NCBI GenBank assembly: GCA_002842855.1
Contig: PHEE01000009.1
Span: 62,001-126,000, forward strand
Direction of reading: 5' to 3'
DNA: 64,000 nucleotides
Source: Alphaproteobacteria bacterium HGW-Alphaproteobacteria-4
GTDB taxonomy: Bacteria; Pseudomonadota; Alphaproteobacteria; Rhodobacterales; Rhodobacteraceae
Shown in pieces: positions 28,745 through 38,666 of the stretch (the first letter of the stretch is position 1; each line of letters starts with the position of its first letter). A program made the translations under genes and the position numbers. The notes under the pieces were generated by a model. It worked only from the letters and a program-made list of their open reading frames with translations. It had not been told where the DNA came from and made no database searches.

Positions 28745-29491
28745 ATGACCCCCGAGGACATCCACCCGGTTTCGCCGAGTTGCGCGGACTGCCCGATCCG
28801 ACACCGCGCCGTTTGCGCGCGGTGCGACGAGCGCGAGTTGGGGGTGCTGGAGTCCATCAAGTATTATCGCAGCTTCGAGGCCGGTCAGATGGTGATCTGG
28901 TCTGGCGACAAGATGGATTTCGTGGCCTCGGTGGTTTCGGGCATAGCCACGCTGACGCAGACGCTGGAAGACGGGCGCACGCAGATGGTGGGGCTTTTGC
29001 TGCCATCCGATTTCGTTGGTAGACCGGGGCGCGAGTTTGCGCCTTACAACATCAGCGCAACGACCGACCTGATGATGTGCTGTTTCCGCAAAAAACCTTT
29101 TGAAGACCTTATGTTTCGCACCCCGCACATTGCGCAGCGGTTGCTGGAAATGACGCTCGACGAACTGGATTCAGCGCGCGAGTGGATGCTGCTTCTGGGC
29201 CGCAAGACGGCGCGCGAAAAACTGGCGAGTCTGCTTGCAATCGTGGCGCGGCGCGACGCCTCAGTGAAACTGCGCGCTACCCGAGGCCGCATGATCTTTG
29301 ATCTGCCACTGACGCGCGAGGCGATGGCCGACTATCTGGGCCTGACGCTCGAGACGGTCAGCCGCCAGATCTCGGCGTTCAAGCGCGAGGGTATTATCGA
29401 ACTTGAAGGCAAGCGGCATGTGACCGTGCCCGACTTCGACCGTCTGCTAAACGAGGCGGGCGACGATGCCGATGGCGGCATGCTGAGCTGA
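28745..29491 (+). CDS. fnrL: Oxygen-sensing transcription regulator FnrL
   Basis: 248 aa CRP/FNR regulator. Cluster ligand candidates are Cys13, Cys16, Cys24 and Cys27 (SCADCPIRHRAVCARC) plus Cys112/113. The cAMP-type beta roll follows, and the HTH segment LTLETVSRQISAFKREGII has the E-x2-S-R contacts that read TTGAT half sites. Start ATG 28745 gives the usual FnrL N-terminus; an upstream in-frame GTG would place the FNR box inside the coding region. It controls hemN, cco and probably the neighbouring usp gene. Confidence 0.95.
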   Translation: MTPEDIHPVSPSCADCPIRHRAVCARCDERELGVLESIKYYRSFEAGQMVIWSGDKMDFVASVVSGIATLTQTLEDGRTQMVGLLLPSDFVGRPGREFAPYNISATTDLMMCCFRKKPFEDLMFRTPHIAQRLLEMTLDELDSAREWMLLLGRKTAREKLASLLAIVARRDASVKLRATRGRMIFDLPLTREAMADYLGLTLETVSRQISAFKREGIIELEGKRHVTVPDFDRLLNEAGDDADGGMLS

Positions 29492-29531
29492 ACCTGGGTT
29501 GACCTGTCGGATGCCGGTGCGGCAGCGCCAC

Positions 29532-29556
29532 CGGGACGGGGTTGATGCCCGCCCCG
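29532..29556. terminator. Hairpin between convergent fnrL and usp
   Basis: CGGGACGGG / CCCGCCCCG (9-bp arms, one mismatch, 7-nt loop) lies between the converging genes. There is no clear T-run on either side, so a terminator role is probable but not certain. Confidence 0.45.
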
Positions 29557-29569
29557 AAGGCTGCGAATT

Positions 29570-30409
29570 TCAGTGCGCCATGAACACCGGCACTTCGGCC
29601 ATTTCCAGCATGTGACGGGTCGCGCCGCCCAGAATCGCTTCGCGGAAGCGCGAGTGCCCGTAAGCGCCCATCACCACCATGTCGGCGTCGGTTTCGCGGG
29701 CGTGGCGGCTGATGACATCAGAGACCCGCGGCATGGTGCGCGCCAGCACCGTGACCTCGGCCTTGATGCCGTGGCGCGCCAGCATCTGGCTGAGCTGGCC
29801 GCCGGGGTCCGACCGTTCCGGCCCATGCGCGGGCGGGTCGATGATGGTGATGTCCACCAGGTCGGCTGCGCGCAGAATCGGTAGCGCCCGGCGGATTGCG
29901 GTCAGCGCCTCGGTGCTCTGGTTCCAGGCTACCACGATGCGGCGCATTTTGGTCAGTTCCTGCACGCCGTCCGGGACGACCAGAACCGGCACCTGGCTGT
30001 CGAACAGCGCCGCCTCGACAATGCTCTCGGCGTCTTGGCTGCGGCCCTCGCCGTAGGGTTTTGCAAGCACCACGAGGTCGGCGAAGCGCGCCCTTGCGCC
30101 GATCAGCGAGCCGATCGCCCCAAGCTGAGCCACCGCGCTTTCGGTTGACCAGCGAATGTCCTCGGCCTCCAGCTTTGCGCGCACCCAAGCCTCGGCGGCT
30201 TTCGCTTCTTCTTCAGCGCGTTCAATGGTTTCCTGGTGGATAAAGGCGGTGGCGCCTGCATAGTAGTAACCGGTTTGCGTGCGGTCCACCCCTAGGCACA
30301 GCACCTCAAGATGCGCGTCTTCGCGCCGCGCCACGGCCACTGCGGTGCTCATCTGTGCCGCCGCCACCTCGGGGTCGGTCACGATAGTAAAGATCGATTT
30401 GTAGCTCAT
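29570..30409 (-). CDS. Tandem universal stress protein (UspA family)
   Basis: 279 aa, two Usp domains. The first starts YKSIFTIVTDPEVAAAQMSTAVAVARR; the second ends with VVMGAYGHSRFREAILGGATRHMLEMAEVPVFMAH, which carries the ATP-binding G-x2-G-x9-G-(S/T) motif in its usual position. Similar two-domain Usp proteins are induced at low oxygen in other alphaproteobacteria. The FNR box at 30481 is well placed for its promoter. Confidence 0.9.
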   Translation of the reverse strand: MSYKSIFTIVTDPEVAAAQMSTAVAVARREDAHLEVLCLGVDRTQTGYYYAGATAFIHQETIERAEEEAKAAEAWVRAKLEAEDIRWSTESAVAQLGAIGSLIGARARFADLVVLAKPYGEGRSQDAESIVEAALFDSQVPVLVVPDGVQELTKMRRIVVAWNQSTEALTAIRRALPILRAADLVDITIIDPPAHGPERSDPGGQLSQMLARHGIKAEVTVLARTMPRVSDVISRHARETDADMVVMGAYGHSRFREAILGGATRHMLEMAEVPVFMAH

Positions 30410-30480
30410 GGGCTGTCCTTCCGTCTGTGGCCGTTTTGGCGCTTCGAACTTTTCTCTAGGCGTTTCCGGGCCGCGGCGCC

Positions 30481-30494
30481 TTGACCCGGATCAA
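30481..30494 (-). promoter_or_regulatory. FNR box for the usp promoter
   Basis: TTGAC-CCGG-ATCAA, one change from consensus. The centre is about 78 nt from the usp start codon; a class II site at -41.5 would give a leader of about 37 nt on the minus strand. Confidence 0.7.
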
Positions 30495-30551
30495 CTTTCG
30501 CGGCGCAAGCCAAGGGGGGTGCGACAAAACGGCCCAGTTTGCGGCTTAGAC

Positions 30552-30565
30552 TTGATACAGATCAA
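30552..30565 (+). promoter_or_regulatory. FNR box for the ccoNOQP promoter
   Basis: TTGAT-ACAG-ATCAA is a perfect consensus site. The centre is about 101 nt upstream of ccoN, giving a predicted start site near 30600 if it acts at -41.5. Confidence 0.85.
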
Positions 30566-30659
30566 AGAAGCGCTGACTGTCCGGTCGCACAAGGAGCCAG
30601 TCGAAAAACCTTCTGGGCATGAGACCCGGGGGCCATGACGAGACGAAGGGACACGTCAC

Positions 30660-32261
<1,602 letters not shown>

Positions 32262-32274
32262 GAGGAGAGCAGAC

Positions 32275-33000
32275 ATGGGTATTCTTGAAAAACATGGCGT
32301 TATCGAACGTAACGCAACTCTGCTGCTGGTTTCCTCGCTACTGGTGGTGACTGTCGGTGGTATTGTAGAAATCGCGCCGCTCTTCTACCTCGAAAACACG
32401 ATCGAAAAGGTGGAAGGGGTGCGGCCTTACACGCCGTTGGAGATTACCGGGCGGCAGATCTACATCCGCGAAGGCTGCTACGGCTGCCATAGCCAGATGA
32501 TCCGCCCGATGCGTGACGAGGTTCAGCGCTATGGCCACTACAGTCTGGCCGCTGAATCGATGTATGACCATCCGTTCCAGTGGGGCTCAAAACGCACGGG
32601 GCCAGACCTCGCCCGCGTTGGCGGCCGCTATTCGGATGAATGGCAGGTCGGGCACCTTGCCAACCCGCAATCGGTGGTGCCGGAATCGGTGATGCCGAAA
32701 TACGGCTTTCTGCTGAACGCGGTCATCGATGGGGCCTACATCGAAGACCGGTTGAAGACCGAGGCGCTGGTGGGTGTGCCCTACACCTCGGAGATGATCG
32801 CGGCCGCGAAAGCGGACTTCGCGGCACAGGCCGACCCGAACGCTGACAGCACGGGTCTGCTGGCGCGTTACCCCAAGGCGCAGGTGCGCAACTTCGACGG
32901 CCAGGCAGCGTTGACGGAAATGGATGCGTTGGTGGCCTATCTGCAAGTCCTGGGCACGATGGTCGATTTCTCGACCTTCCAGCCCGTGGCAAGTCGCTGA
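32275..33000 (+). CDS. ccoO: cbb3-type cytochrome c oxidase subunit II (mono-haem)
   Basis: 241 aa. One N-terminal membrane anchor (residues 14-37) and a single haem site C68-Y-G-C-H72 within [15 protein letters not shown]. The axial Met is probably in SVMPKYGF. It carries electrons from CcoP or a donor cytochrome to CcoN. Strong RBS (GAGGAGAG) 13 nt after ccoN. Confidence 0.97.
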   Translation: MGILEKHGVIERNATLLLVSSLLVVTVGGIVEIAPLFYLENTIEKVEGVRPYTPLEITGRQIYIREGCYGCHSQMIRPMRDEVQRYGHYSLAAESMYDHPFQWGSKRTGPDLARVGGRYSDEWQVGHLANPQSVVPESVMPKYGFLLNAVIDGAYIEDRLKTEALVGVPYTSEMIAAAKADFAAQADPNADSTGLLARYPKAQVRNFDGQAALTEMDALVAYLQVLGTMVDFSTFQPVASR

Positions 33001-33012
33001 GGAGCGGGGAGA

Positions 33013-33243
33013 ATGGACCTTTACTCCCTGTTGCGGGAATTCGCGGACAGCTGGGTGCTTTTGGCGCTGACGCTGTTTTTTGTGGGGGTGGTTTTCTGGG
33101 CCTGGCGGCCCGGCAGCCGCAAGATGCACGAAGATAGCGCGAACATCCCTTTCCGTCATGATGACAAGCCCGCCGGTGCGGCCTGCTGCGATGGCAGCGG
33201 CAGCGGCTGCGGTGGCTCCAAGTTCAAGGAGGCTCAGCAATGA
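33013..33243 (+). CDS. ccoQ: cbb3 oxidase subunit CcoQ with Cys/Gly-rich tail
   Basis: 76 aa with a single membrane helix (residues 15-31, [18 protein letters not shown]). CcoQ helps keep the CcoNO-CcoP complex together. It is longer than many CcoQ proteins (about 50-60 aa): residues 55-68 form a small [13 protein letters not shown]-like tail with three Cys, which could bind metal or be accidental. The stop overlaps ccoP by 4 nt. Confidence 0.9.
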   Translation: MDLYSLLREFADSWVLLALTLFFVGVVFWAWRPGSRKMHEDSANIPFRHDDKPAGAACCDGSGSGCGGSKFKEAQQ

Positions 33244-34115
33244 GCAAGGCACCTGCAAAAACGACCAAACCCGGCGATGCTGGCACCACGGGCCACGAAT
33301 GGGACGGGATCGAGGAGTTCAACAATCCGCTTCCGCGTTGGTGGCTCTGGACCTTCTACATCACCATTGTCTGGGCGATCGGTTACACTATCGCTTACCC
33401 GGCCTGGCCGCTGCTGAAGGGGGCCACACCCGGCATCCTTGGCGCCTCGACCCGTGCCGATGTTGCCGCCGACATCAAGCGTTTTGCCGATGCGAACGCG
33501 CCGATCGAGGCGAAACTTGTGGCCGCAGACCTGACCGCGATTTCGGCCGATCCGGCGCTGGCATCCTATGCTGCCAACGCGGGCAAGGCAGTGTTCGCCA
33601 CCTGGTGCTCGCAGTGCCACGGCGCCGGTGCTGGTGGCAACGTGGGCTACCCCAACTTGCTCGACAACGACTGGCTTTGGGGCGGCGATATTGAGGCGAT
33701 CCACACCACTATCGCGCACGGCATCCGCAACACCGAGGATGCAGACGCGCGGCTGTCGGAAATGCCGAAATTCGGCGCGGATGAACTGCTTGAAGCGGCG
33801 CAGATCGGCGAAGTGGTGCAATATGTGCTGCAGCTTTCGGGCCAGACCCATGATGCGGCCAAGGCCGAAGCGGGCGCGGTGGTGTTTGCCGACAACTGCG
33901 CGGCTTGCCACGCTGACGATGGCACCGGCAACCGCGACCTCGGCGCGCCGAACCTGACCGACGCGATCTGGCTTTATGGTGGCGATGTCGCTGCCTTGAC
34001 CGAGACCGTGACCAATGCCCGCTATGGTGTGATGCCCAGCTGGACCACGCGCCTCAGCGAAGCCGAGATCCGCTCGGTTGCGGCTTATGTCCACGGGCTG
34101 GGCGGCGGCGAATAA
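33240..34115 (+). CDS. ccoP: cbb3-type cytochrome c oxidase subunit III (di-haem)
   Basis: 291 aa. A membrane helix at residues 34-52 and two haem sites, C123-S-Q-C-H127 and C220-A-A-C-H224; the conserved EMPKFG and GVMPSW segments supply Met ligands. It accepts electrons from bc1 or soluble/anchored cytochromes c. Terminal gene of ccoNOQP, followed by a stable hairpin. Confidence 0.97.
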   Translation: MSKAPAKTTKPGDAGTTGHEWDGIEEFNNPLPRWWLWTFYITIVWAIGYTIAYPAWPLLKGATPGILGASTRADVAADIKRFADANAPIEAKLVAADLTAISADPALASYAANAGKAVFATWCSQCHGAGAGGNVGYPNLLDNDWLWGGDIEAIHTTIAHGIRNTEDADARLSEMPKFGADELLEAAQIGEVVQYVLQLSGQTHDAAKAEAGAVVFADNCAACHADDGTGNRDLGAPNLTDAIWLYGGDVAALTETVTNARYGVMPSWTTRLSEAEIRSVAAYVHGLGGGE

Positions 34116-34120
34116 GCGTT

Positions 34121-34144
34121 CGGAGGGGCCTTCGGGCCCCTTCG
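34121..34144 (+). terminator. Terminator-like hairpin after ccoP
   Basis: CGGAGGGGCC / GGCCCCTTCG with a TTCG tetraloop (10-bp stem with one G-T pair), starting 5 nt after the ccoP stop. No T-run follows, so partial read-through to ccoG is possible. Confidence 0.6.
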
Positions 34145-34292
34145 CAAGGTGTGCATCGGCGCCGCGATCTGTTCGCGCGTTTCTGTTGGCGCCGATGCCA
34201 CCTTTTTCTTTCTGCAGCAGGTTGCGCCAAGGCACACCGAGAAACTGCGCGAAACGAATACCGACATTTGGTATATCACAAACACGCCATTC

Positions 34293-34306
34293 TTGATGCA
34301 GGTCAA
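34293..34306 (+). promoter_or_regulatory. FNR box for the ccoGHIS promoter
   Basis: TTGAT-GCAG-GTCAA, one change from consensus; centre about 69 nt upstream of the ccoG start. It gives the maturation operon its own oxygen-controlled promoter. Confidence 0.75.
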
Positions 34307-34368
34307 GGCCGCCCCCAGCCCAGAGCGCCATCTGGAGCCTGAACCTGCCGTTATCCGGAGACCCGCCC

Positions 34369-35826
34369 GTGAGCCAGACCGAACCCAGCGCCCCGCTATA
34401 TGCCGCCCGCGAACCGGTTTTTCCGCGCCGCGTTTCGGGAAGCTTTCGCACGCTGAAATGGTGGCTGATGGGGCTGATGCTGTGCATCTACTATGTAACC
34501 CCGTGGATCCGCTGGGACCGTGGCCCGACGCTGCCCGATCAGGCAGTGCTGCTGGATCTTGCCAACCGGCGCTTCTTTTTCTTCATGATCGAAATCTGGC
34601 CGCACGAATTCTATTTTGTCGCGGGCCTTTTGATTATGGCGGGGCTTGGCCTGTTTTTGTTCACTTCGGCGCTGGGCCGGGTCTGGTGTGGCTACGCCTG
34701 CCCGCAGACGGTCTGGACCGATCTTTACATTCTTGTCGAGCGCTGGATCGACGGCGACCGTAATGCCCGGCTGCGGCTGTGGAACCAGAAATGGTCCCTG
34801 CGCAAGGCCTGGCTGCGGGCGGTGAAGTGGACGTTGTGGTTACTGATCGGGCTCGCCACCGGTGGCGCCTGGGTGTTCTATTACACCGACGCGCCGACAC
34901 TGGCGGTGAACCTTGTGCATGGCACGGCGCCCTTTGCCGCCTATCTGTGGATCGGGATCCTGACAGCCACCACCTTCGTTTTCGGCGGCTTCATGCGTGA
35001 GCAGATCTGTATCTACGCCTGCCCGTGGCCGCGGATTCAGGCGGCGATGATGGATGAAGACACCATCACCATCGGTTACCGCGATTGGCGCGGTGAGCCA
35101 CGCGGCAAGCACCGCAAGGCCGAAGGCGCCGAGGCGCTGGGCGATTGTATCGATTGCATGGCCTGCGCCAACGTCTGCCCGATGGGCATCGACATTCGCG
35201 ATGGTCAGCAAATGGAATGCATCACCTGTGGCCTGTGCATCGACGCCTGCGACGAGATGATGGACAAGGTTGGCAAGCCACGCGGCCTTGTTGCCTATAT
35301 GGCGCTGAAAGACGAGGCGGCAGAGCGCGCCGGGGGCCACCCGACCCACATCTGGAAGCACATGTTCCGACCGCGCACACTGATGTATTTCACGCTCTGG
35401 GCGGGTATCGGTGTGGCGCTGGTGGTGGCATTGTTCCTGCGCCCGCCGTTTGATTTCAAGGTCAGCCCGGTGCGCAACCCGCAATATGTGATGCTGGCGG
35501 ATGGCTCGATCCGCAACACTTACGAGGTGCGCCTGCGCAACAAGCAGCCGCGCGAAATGACGCTGGAAATTTCGCTGACCGACCATGAGGACGCTCACGA
35601 TTTTGGTGGCAGCCATGGTGCGGTGCAACTGACGCTGGAAGGGCGCGACGCAAACGTGGTAACGGTGGCACCGGATGAAACACTGACCCAGCGTGTCTAT
35701 GTGACCGCGCCGCGCGGCTCGGACCTCGCCGATGAGCGGCGCAGCGATGTGCGGTTCTGGCTGCGCGATGTCGATGGCACCAAACGGGTCAGTGCCGACA
35801 GCGTTTTCAACGGAAAGGACCACTGA
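34369..35826 (+). CDS. ccoG: cbb3 oxidase assembly protein CcoG (RdxA/FixG)
   Basis: 485 aa. About five membrane helices, NapH-like CGYACPQTVW and CIYACPWPR motifs, then two 4Fe-4S sites CIDCMACANVCPMGI and CITCGLCIDAC, and a C-terminal Ig-like periplasmic domain. It is thought to reduce Cu(II) to Cu(I) for oxidase assembly. GTG start with GGAG about 9 nt upstream. First gene of ccoGHIS. Confidence 0.96.
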   Translation: MSQTEPSAPLYAAREPVFPRRVSGSFRTLKWWLMGLMLCIYYVTPWIRWDRGPTLPDQAVLLDLANRRFFFFMIEIWPHEFYFVAGLLIMAGLGLFLFTSALGRVWCGYACPQTVWTDLYILVERWIDGDRNARLRLWNQKWSLRKAWLRAVKWTLWLLIGLATGGAWVFYYTDAPTLAVNLVHGTAPFAAYLWIGILTATTFVFGGFMREQICIYACPWPRIQAAMMDEDTITIGYRDWRGEPRGKHRKAEGAEALGDCIDCMACANVCPMGIDIRDGQQMECITCGLCIDACDEMMDKVGKPRGLVAYMALKDEAAERAGGHPTHIWKHMFRPRTLMYFTLWAGIGVALVVALFLRPPFDFKVSPVRNPQYVMLADGSIRNTYEVRLRNKQPREMTLEISLTDHEDAHDFGGSHGAVQLTLEGRDANVVTVAPDETLTQRVYVTAPRGSDLADERRSDVRFWLRDVDGTKRVSADSVFNGKDH

Positions 35827-35828
35827 GG

Positions 35829-36284
35829 ATGACCGCCCCCTTTACCGGCCGCAAGATGCTGGTCCTGACGGTTGGCGCCTTTGGCGTGATCATTGCCGTC
35901 AACCTGTTCATGGCATTCAAGGCGGTCAGCACCTTTCCGGGGCTGGAGGTCGCCAATTCCTACGTTGCCTCGCAAACCTTCGATGCCGACCGCAAGGCTC
36001 AGGAAGCGCTGGGCTGGGTGGTGGAACCCGCCTATGCCGATGGTGTGCTGCATATCGTCATCAGGGATACGGCGGGTCTGCCTGCATCGGTCCGCGACAT
36101 TACGGTGTTGGTGGGGCGACCGACCTCGGTGCGCGACGACAAGACCCTTGTGCTAGCGCAGGCGGCCGGGGCTTATTCGGCGCCGGTCGAGCTGTCGTCT
36201 GGCAACTGGTTGTTGCATCTTGAAGCACATGCCCCCGATGGCACGTTGTTTCGCCAGCGGCTGGATTTTGTGGTGAAGGGCTAG
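35829..36284 (+). CDS. ccoH: cbb3 oxidase assembly protein CcoH (FixH)
   Basis: 151 aa. One N-terminal membrane helix (residues 10-30, MLVLTVGAFGVIIAVNLFMAFKAV) followed by a FixH periplasmic domain (FPGLEVANSYVASQTFDADRKAQEALGW). CcoH stays with the oxidase during and after assembly. Starts 2 nt after ccoG, so it is co-translated. Confidence 0.95.
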   Translation: MTAPFTGRKMLVLTVGAFGVIIAVNLFMAFKAVSTFPGLEVANSYVASQTFDADRKAQEALGWVVEPAYADGVLHIVIRDTAGLPASVRDITVLVGRPTSVRDDKTLVLAQAAGAYSAPVELSSGNWLLHLEAHAPDGTLFRQRLDFVVKG

Positions 36285-36288
36285 CGCG

Positions 36289-38493
36289 ATGAGCGCGACC
36301 TTTGAGCAGGACGAAATGCGCATGCAGGCTTCGGCCTGCCCGGCCTGTGTGGCTGCGCCCTCGGCCGAACGGCTGGCCGCTGCGGCCGCACCCAAGGACG
36401 CGCGCCTGATGTTGTCGCTGCCCACCGCACATTGCGCCGTTTGCATTACCGATGTGGAACGCGAACTTGCGCGGCACCCGCAGGTGCGTTCGGCGCGGGT
36501 GAACCTGACCCTCAAGCGGGTCAGTGTCGATGCTGAACCGGGGGTCGAGGCCGCCGATCTGGTGGCGCGTCTGGCGCGGATCGGCTATGAGGCACACGAG
36601 CTTGACCCCGATGTGCTGAGCGCCACCGACGCCGACAAGCGCGGCCGCGACATTCTGATGCGGATCGGCATTTCCGGCTTTGCGATGATGAACATCATGC
36701 TCTTGTCGGTGGCAGTCTGGTCGGGTGCCGAAGCCGCAACACGCGACCTCTTTCACTGGATATCGGCGGCAATTGCACTGCCCACCGTGGTCTTTGCCGG
36801 CCAGCCCTTCTTTGCCAGCGCCTGGGCAAGCCTGAAGGGTGGCCGGTTGGGCATGGATGTGCCGATTTCGCTGGCGATCATCCTCGCCTCGTCGATTTCG
36901 GTCTATGAAACCGCGCACTCAGGCCATCACGCCTATTTTGATGCGGCGGTGATGTTGACCTTCTTTCTGCTGATCGGCCGCTATCTAGACTATCGCACCC
37001 GGGCCGTGGCGCGCTCGGCGGCAGAAGAGTTGGCCGCTCTGGAAGTGCCGCGCGCACAGCTTTTGCGCGATGGCGCCGAGGTGACGGTTCCGGTGGGCGA
37101 ACTGGTGCCGGGCGACCTGATCCGTATCCGCCCCGGCGCCCGCGTGCCGGCGGATGGCGAGGTGATCGAGGGTAGCTCCGAGTTGGACCGCGCGCTTTTG
37201 ACCGGCGAAAGCCTTCCGGTCTGGGCCGGGCCGGGGTCGGTGCTTTCCACTGGTGAGGTAAACCTGACCGGGCCGCTGACGCTGCGGGTAACGGCGGCAG
37301 GGCGGGCAAGTTCGCTGCACCGGATGGCTGATCTGGTGGCGGCGGCGGAAAGTGCCAAGAATCGCTATACCTCGCTGGCCGAGCGGATGGCGGCATTCTA
37401 TTCGCCCTTCGTACACCTGACCGCCTTTGCCTCTTTTCTGGGCTGGTTGCAGATCTCGGGCGGCGATGTTCGGCTTGCGGTGAATATCGCCGCTGCGGTG
37501 CTGATCATCACCTGCCCCTGCGCACTGGGGCTGGCAGTGCCTGCCGTGGTCACCTCTGCCTCGGGCAAGCTGTTCCGCAAGGGCATGCTGGTCAAGGACG
37601 GCACCGCGCTGGAGCGGCTGGCCGAGGTCGATACGGTTCTGTTCGACAAGACCGGCACCCTGACCATGGGCGCGCCCGAACCGCAGAACCTGGCCAATCT
37701 GGCCCCCGCTGATCTGGCAATTGCGGCGGCGCTGGCCGAAGCTTCGGCGCACCCGCTGGCGCTGGCGCTGGCCGTAGCGGCCCGCGCAATGGGCGTGCAA
37801 CCCGCCAAGATGAGCGATCTGCGCGAAGTGCCGGGATATGGCATCGAGGGGCTGTGGCAGGGCCAGCGGGTGCGGTTGGGGCGGGCCGACTGGGTTGGCG
37901 CGGTGCCCGGCGAGATGACCGCGACGCATCTGCAAATCGGCGCCCTCGCGCCGGTATCCATCGCCTTTGCTGATCGGCTACGTCCCGGCGCCGAGGCGGC
38001 GGTGGCGGGGTTTCTGGCCTCGGGCAAGGCCGTGCATCTGGTGTCGGGCGATACCTCGGGGGCGGTTTCGGAACTGGCGCAGCGGCTTGGCATCGCCCAT
38101 TGGCACGCGGGTTGCCTGCCGGCCGAAAAGGCGGCGCTGGTGGCCGACCTTGCAGCAAAGGGCGCCATGGTGCTGATGGTGGGCGACGGGCTGAACGATA
38201 CTGCCGCACTTGCGGCTGCGCATGTCTCGATCTCACCGGCCTCGGCGCTTGATGCGGCGCGCACGGCTTCGGACATCGTGTTGCTGGGGTCCGACCTTGC
38301 CCCGGTCGCCGACGCAGTGCGGGTGGCGGTTCAGGCACGCCGAAGGATCAAGCAGAATTTTGCCATTTCGCTGATTTACAACGTGGTCGCAGTACCGATT
38401 GCGATACTTGGCTTTGCCACGCCGCTTGCTGCGGCCTTGGCGATGTCGCTATCGTCCGTTACGGTATCGCTCAATTCGCTGCGGCTGAAATGA
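36289..38493 (+). CDS. ccoI: Copper-exporting P1B-type ATPase CcoI (FixI)
   Basis: 734 aa. An N-terminal extra CPAC (residues 17-20) is followed by an HMA domain with HCAVC (Cys49, Cys52). The transport signature TCPCALGL, the phosphorylation site DKTGTLTMG and GDGLNDTAAL are all intact. It loads copper into the periplasm for the CcoN CuB site rather than for detoxification, as its place between ccoH and ccoS indicates. Confidence 0.96.
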   Translation: MSATFEQDEMRMQASACPACVAAPSAERLAAAAAPKDARLMLSLPTAHCAVCITDVERELARHPQVRSARVNLTLKRVSVDAEPGVEAADLVARLARIGYEAHELDPDVLSATDADKRGRDILMRIGISGFAMMNIMLLSVAVWSGAEAATRDLFHWISAAIALPTVVFAGQPFFASAWASLKGGRLGMDVPISLAIILASSISVYETAHSGHHAYFDAAVMLTFFLLIGRYLDYRTRAVARSAAEELAALEVPRAQLLRDGAEVTVPVGELVPGDLIRIRPGARVPADGEVIEGSSELDRALLTGESLPVWAGPGSVLSTGEVNLTGPLTLRVTAAGRASSLHRMADLVAAAESAKNRYTSLAERMAAFYSPFVHLTAFASFLGWLQISGGDVRLAVNIAAAVLIITCPCALGLAVPAVVTSASGKLFRKGMLVKDGTALERLAEVDTVLFDKTGTLTMGAPEPQNLANLAPADLAIAAALAEASAHPLALALAVAARAMGVQPAKMSDLREVPGYGIEGLWQGQRVRLGRADWVGAVPGEMTATHLQIGALAPVSIAFADRLRPGAEAAVAGFLASGKAVHLVSGDTSGAVSELAQRLGIAHWHAGCLPAEKAALVADLAAKGAMVLMVGDGLNDTAALAAAHVSISPASALDAARTASDIVLLGSDLAPVADAVRVAVQARRRIKQNFAISLIYNVVAVPIAILGFATPLAAALAMSLSSVTVSLNSLRLK

Positions 38494-38500
38494 GACCCTG

Positions 38501-38659
38501 ATGGACGCTCTGGTCTACCTGATCCCGACTTCGCTGGCCTTGGGTGGCATCGGCCTTGCGGCCTTTGTCTGGAGCTTGCGGCATCGGCAGTATGAAGACC
38601 CCAAGGGCGACGCCGAGCGCATTCTGAACCCGGAATGGGACGACCACCCCAAACCCTGA
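38501..38659 (+). CDS. ccoS: cbb3 oxidase maturation protein CcoS
   Basis: 52 aa, starting ATG 38501, 7 nt after ccoI and ending TGA 38657-38659. One membrane helix (residues 4-26) then the typical YEDPKGDAERIL motif of CcoS. It is needed to insert cofactors into CcoN. It is short and easily missed; gene order and motif make the call firm. Confidence 0.95.
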   Translation: MDALVYLIPTSLALGGIGLAAFVWSLRHRQYEDPKGDAERILNPEWDDHPKP

Positions 38660-38666
38660 CGGGTGC

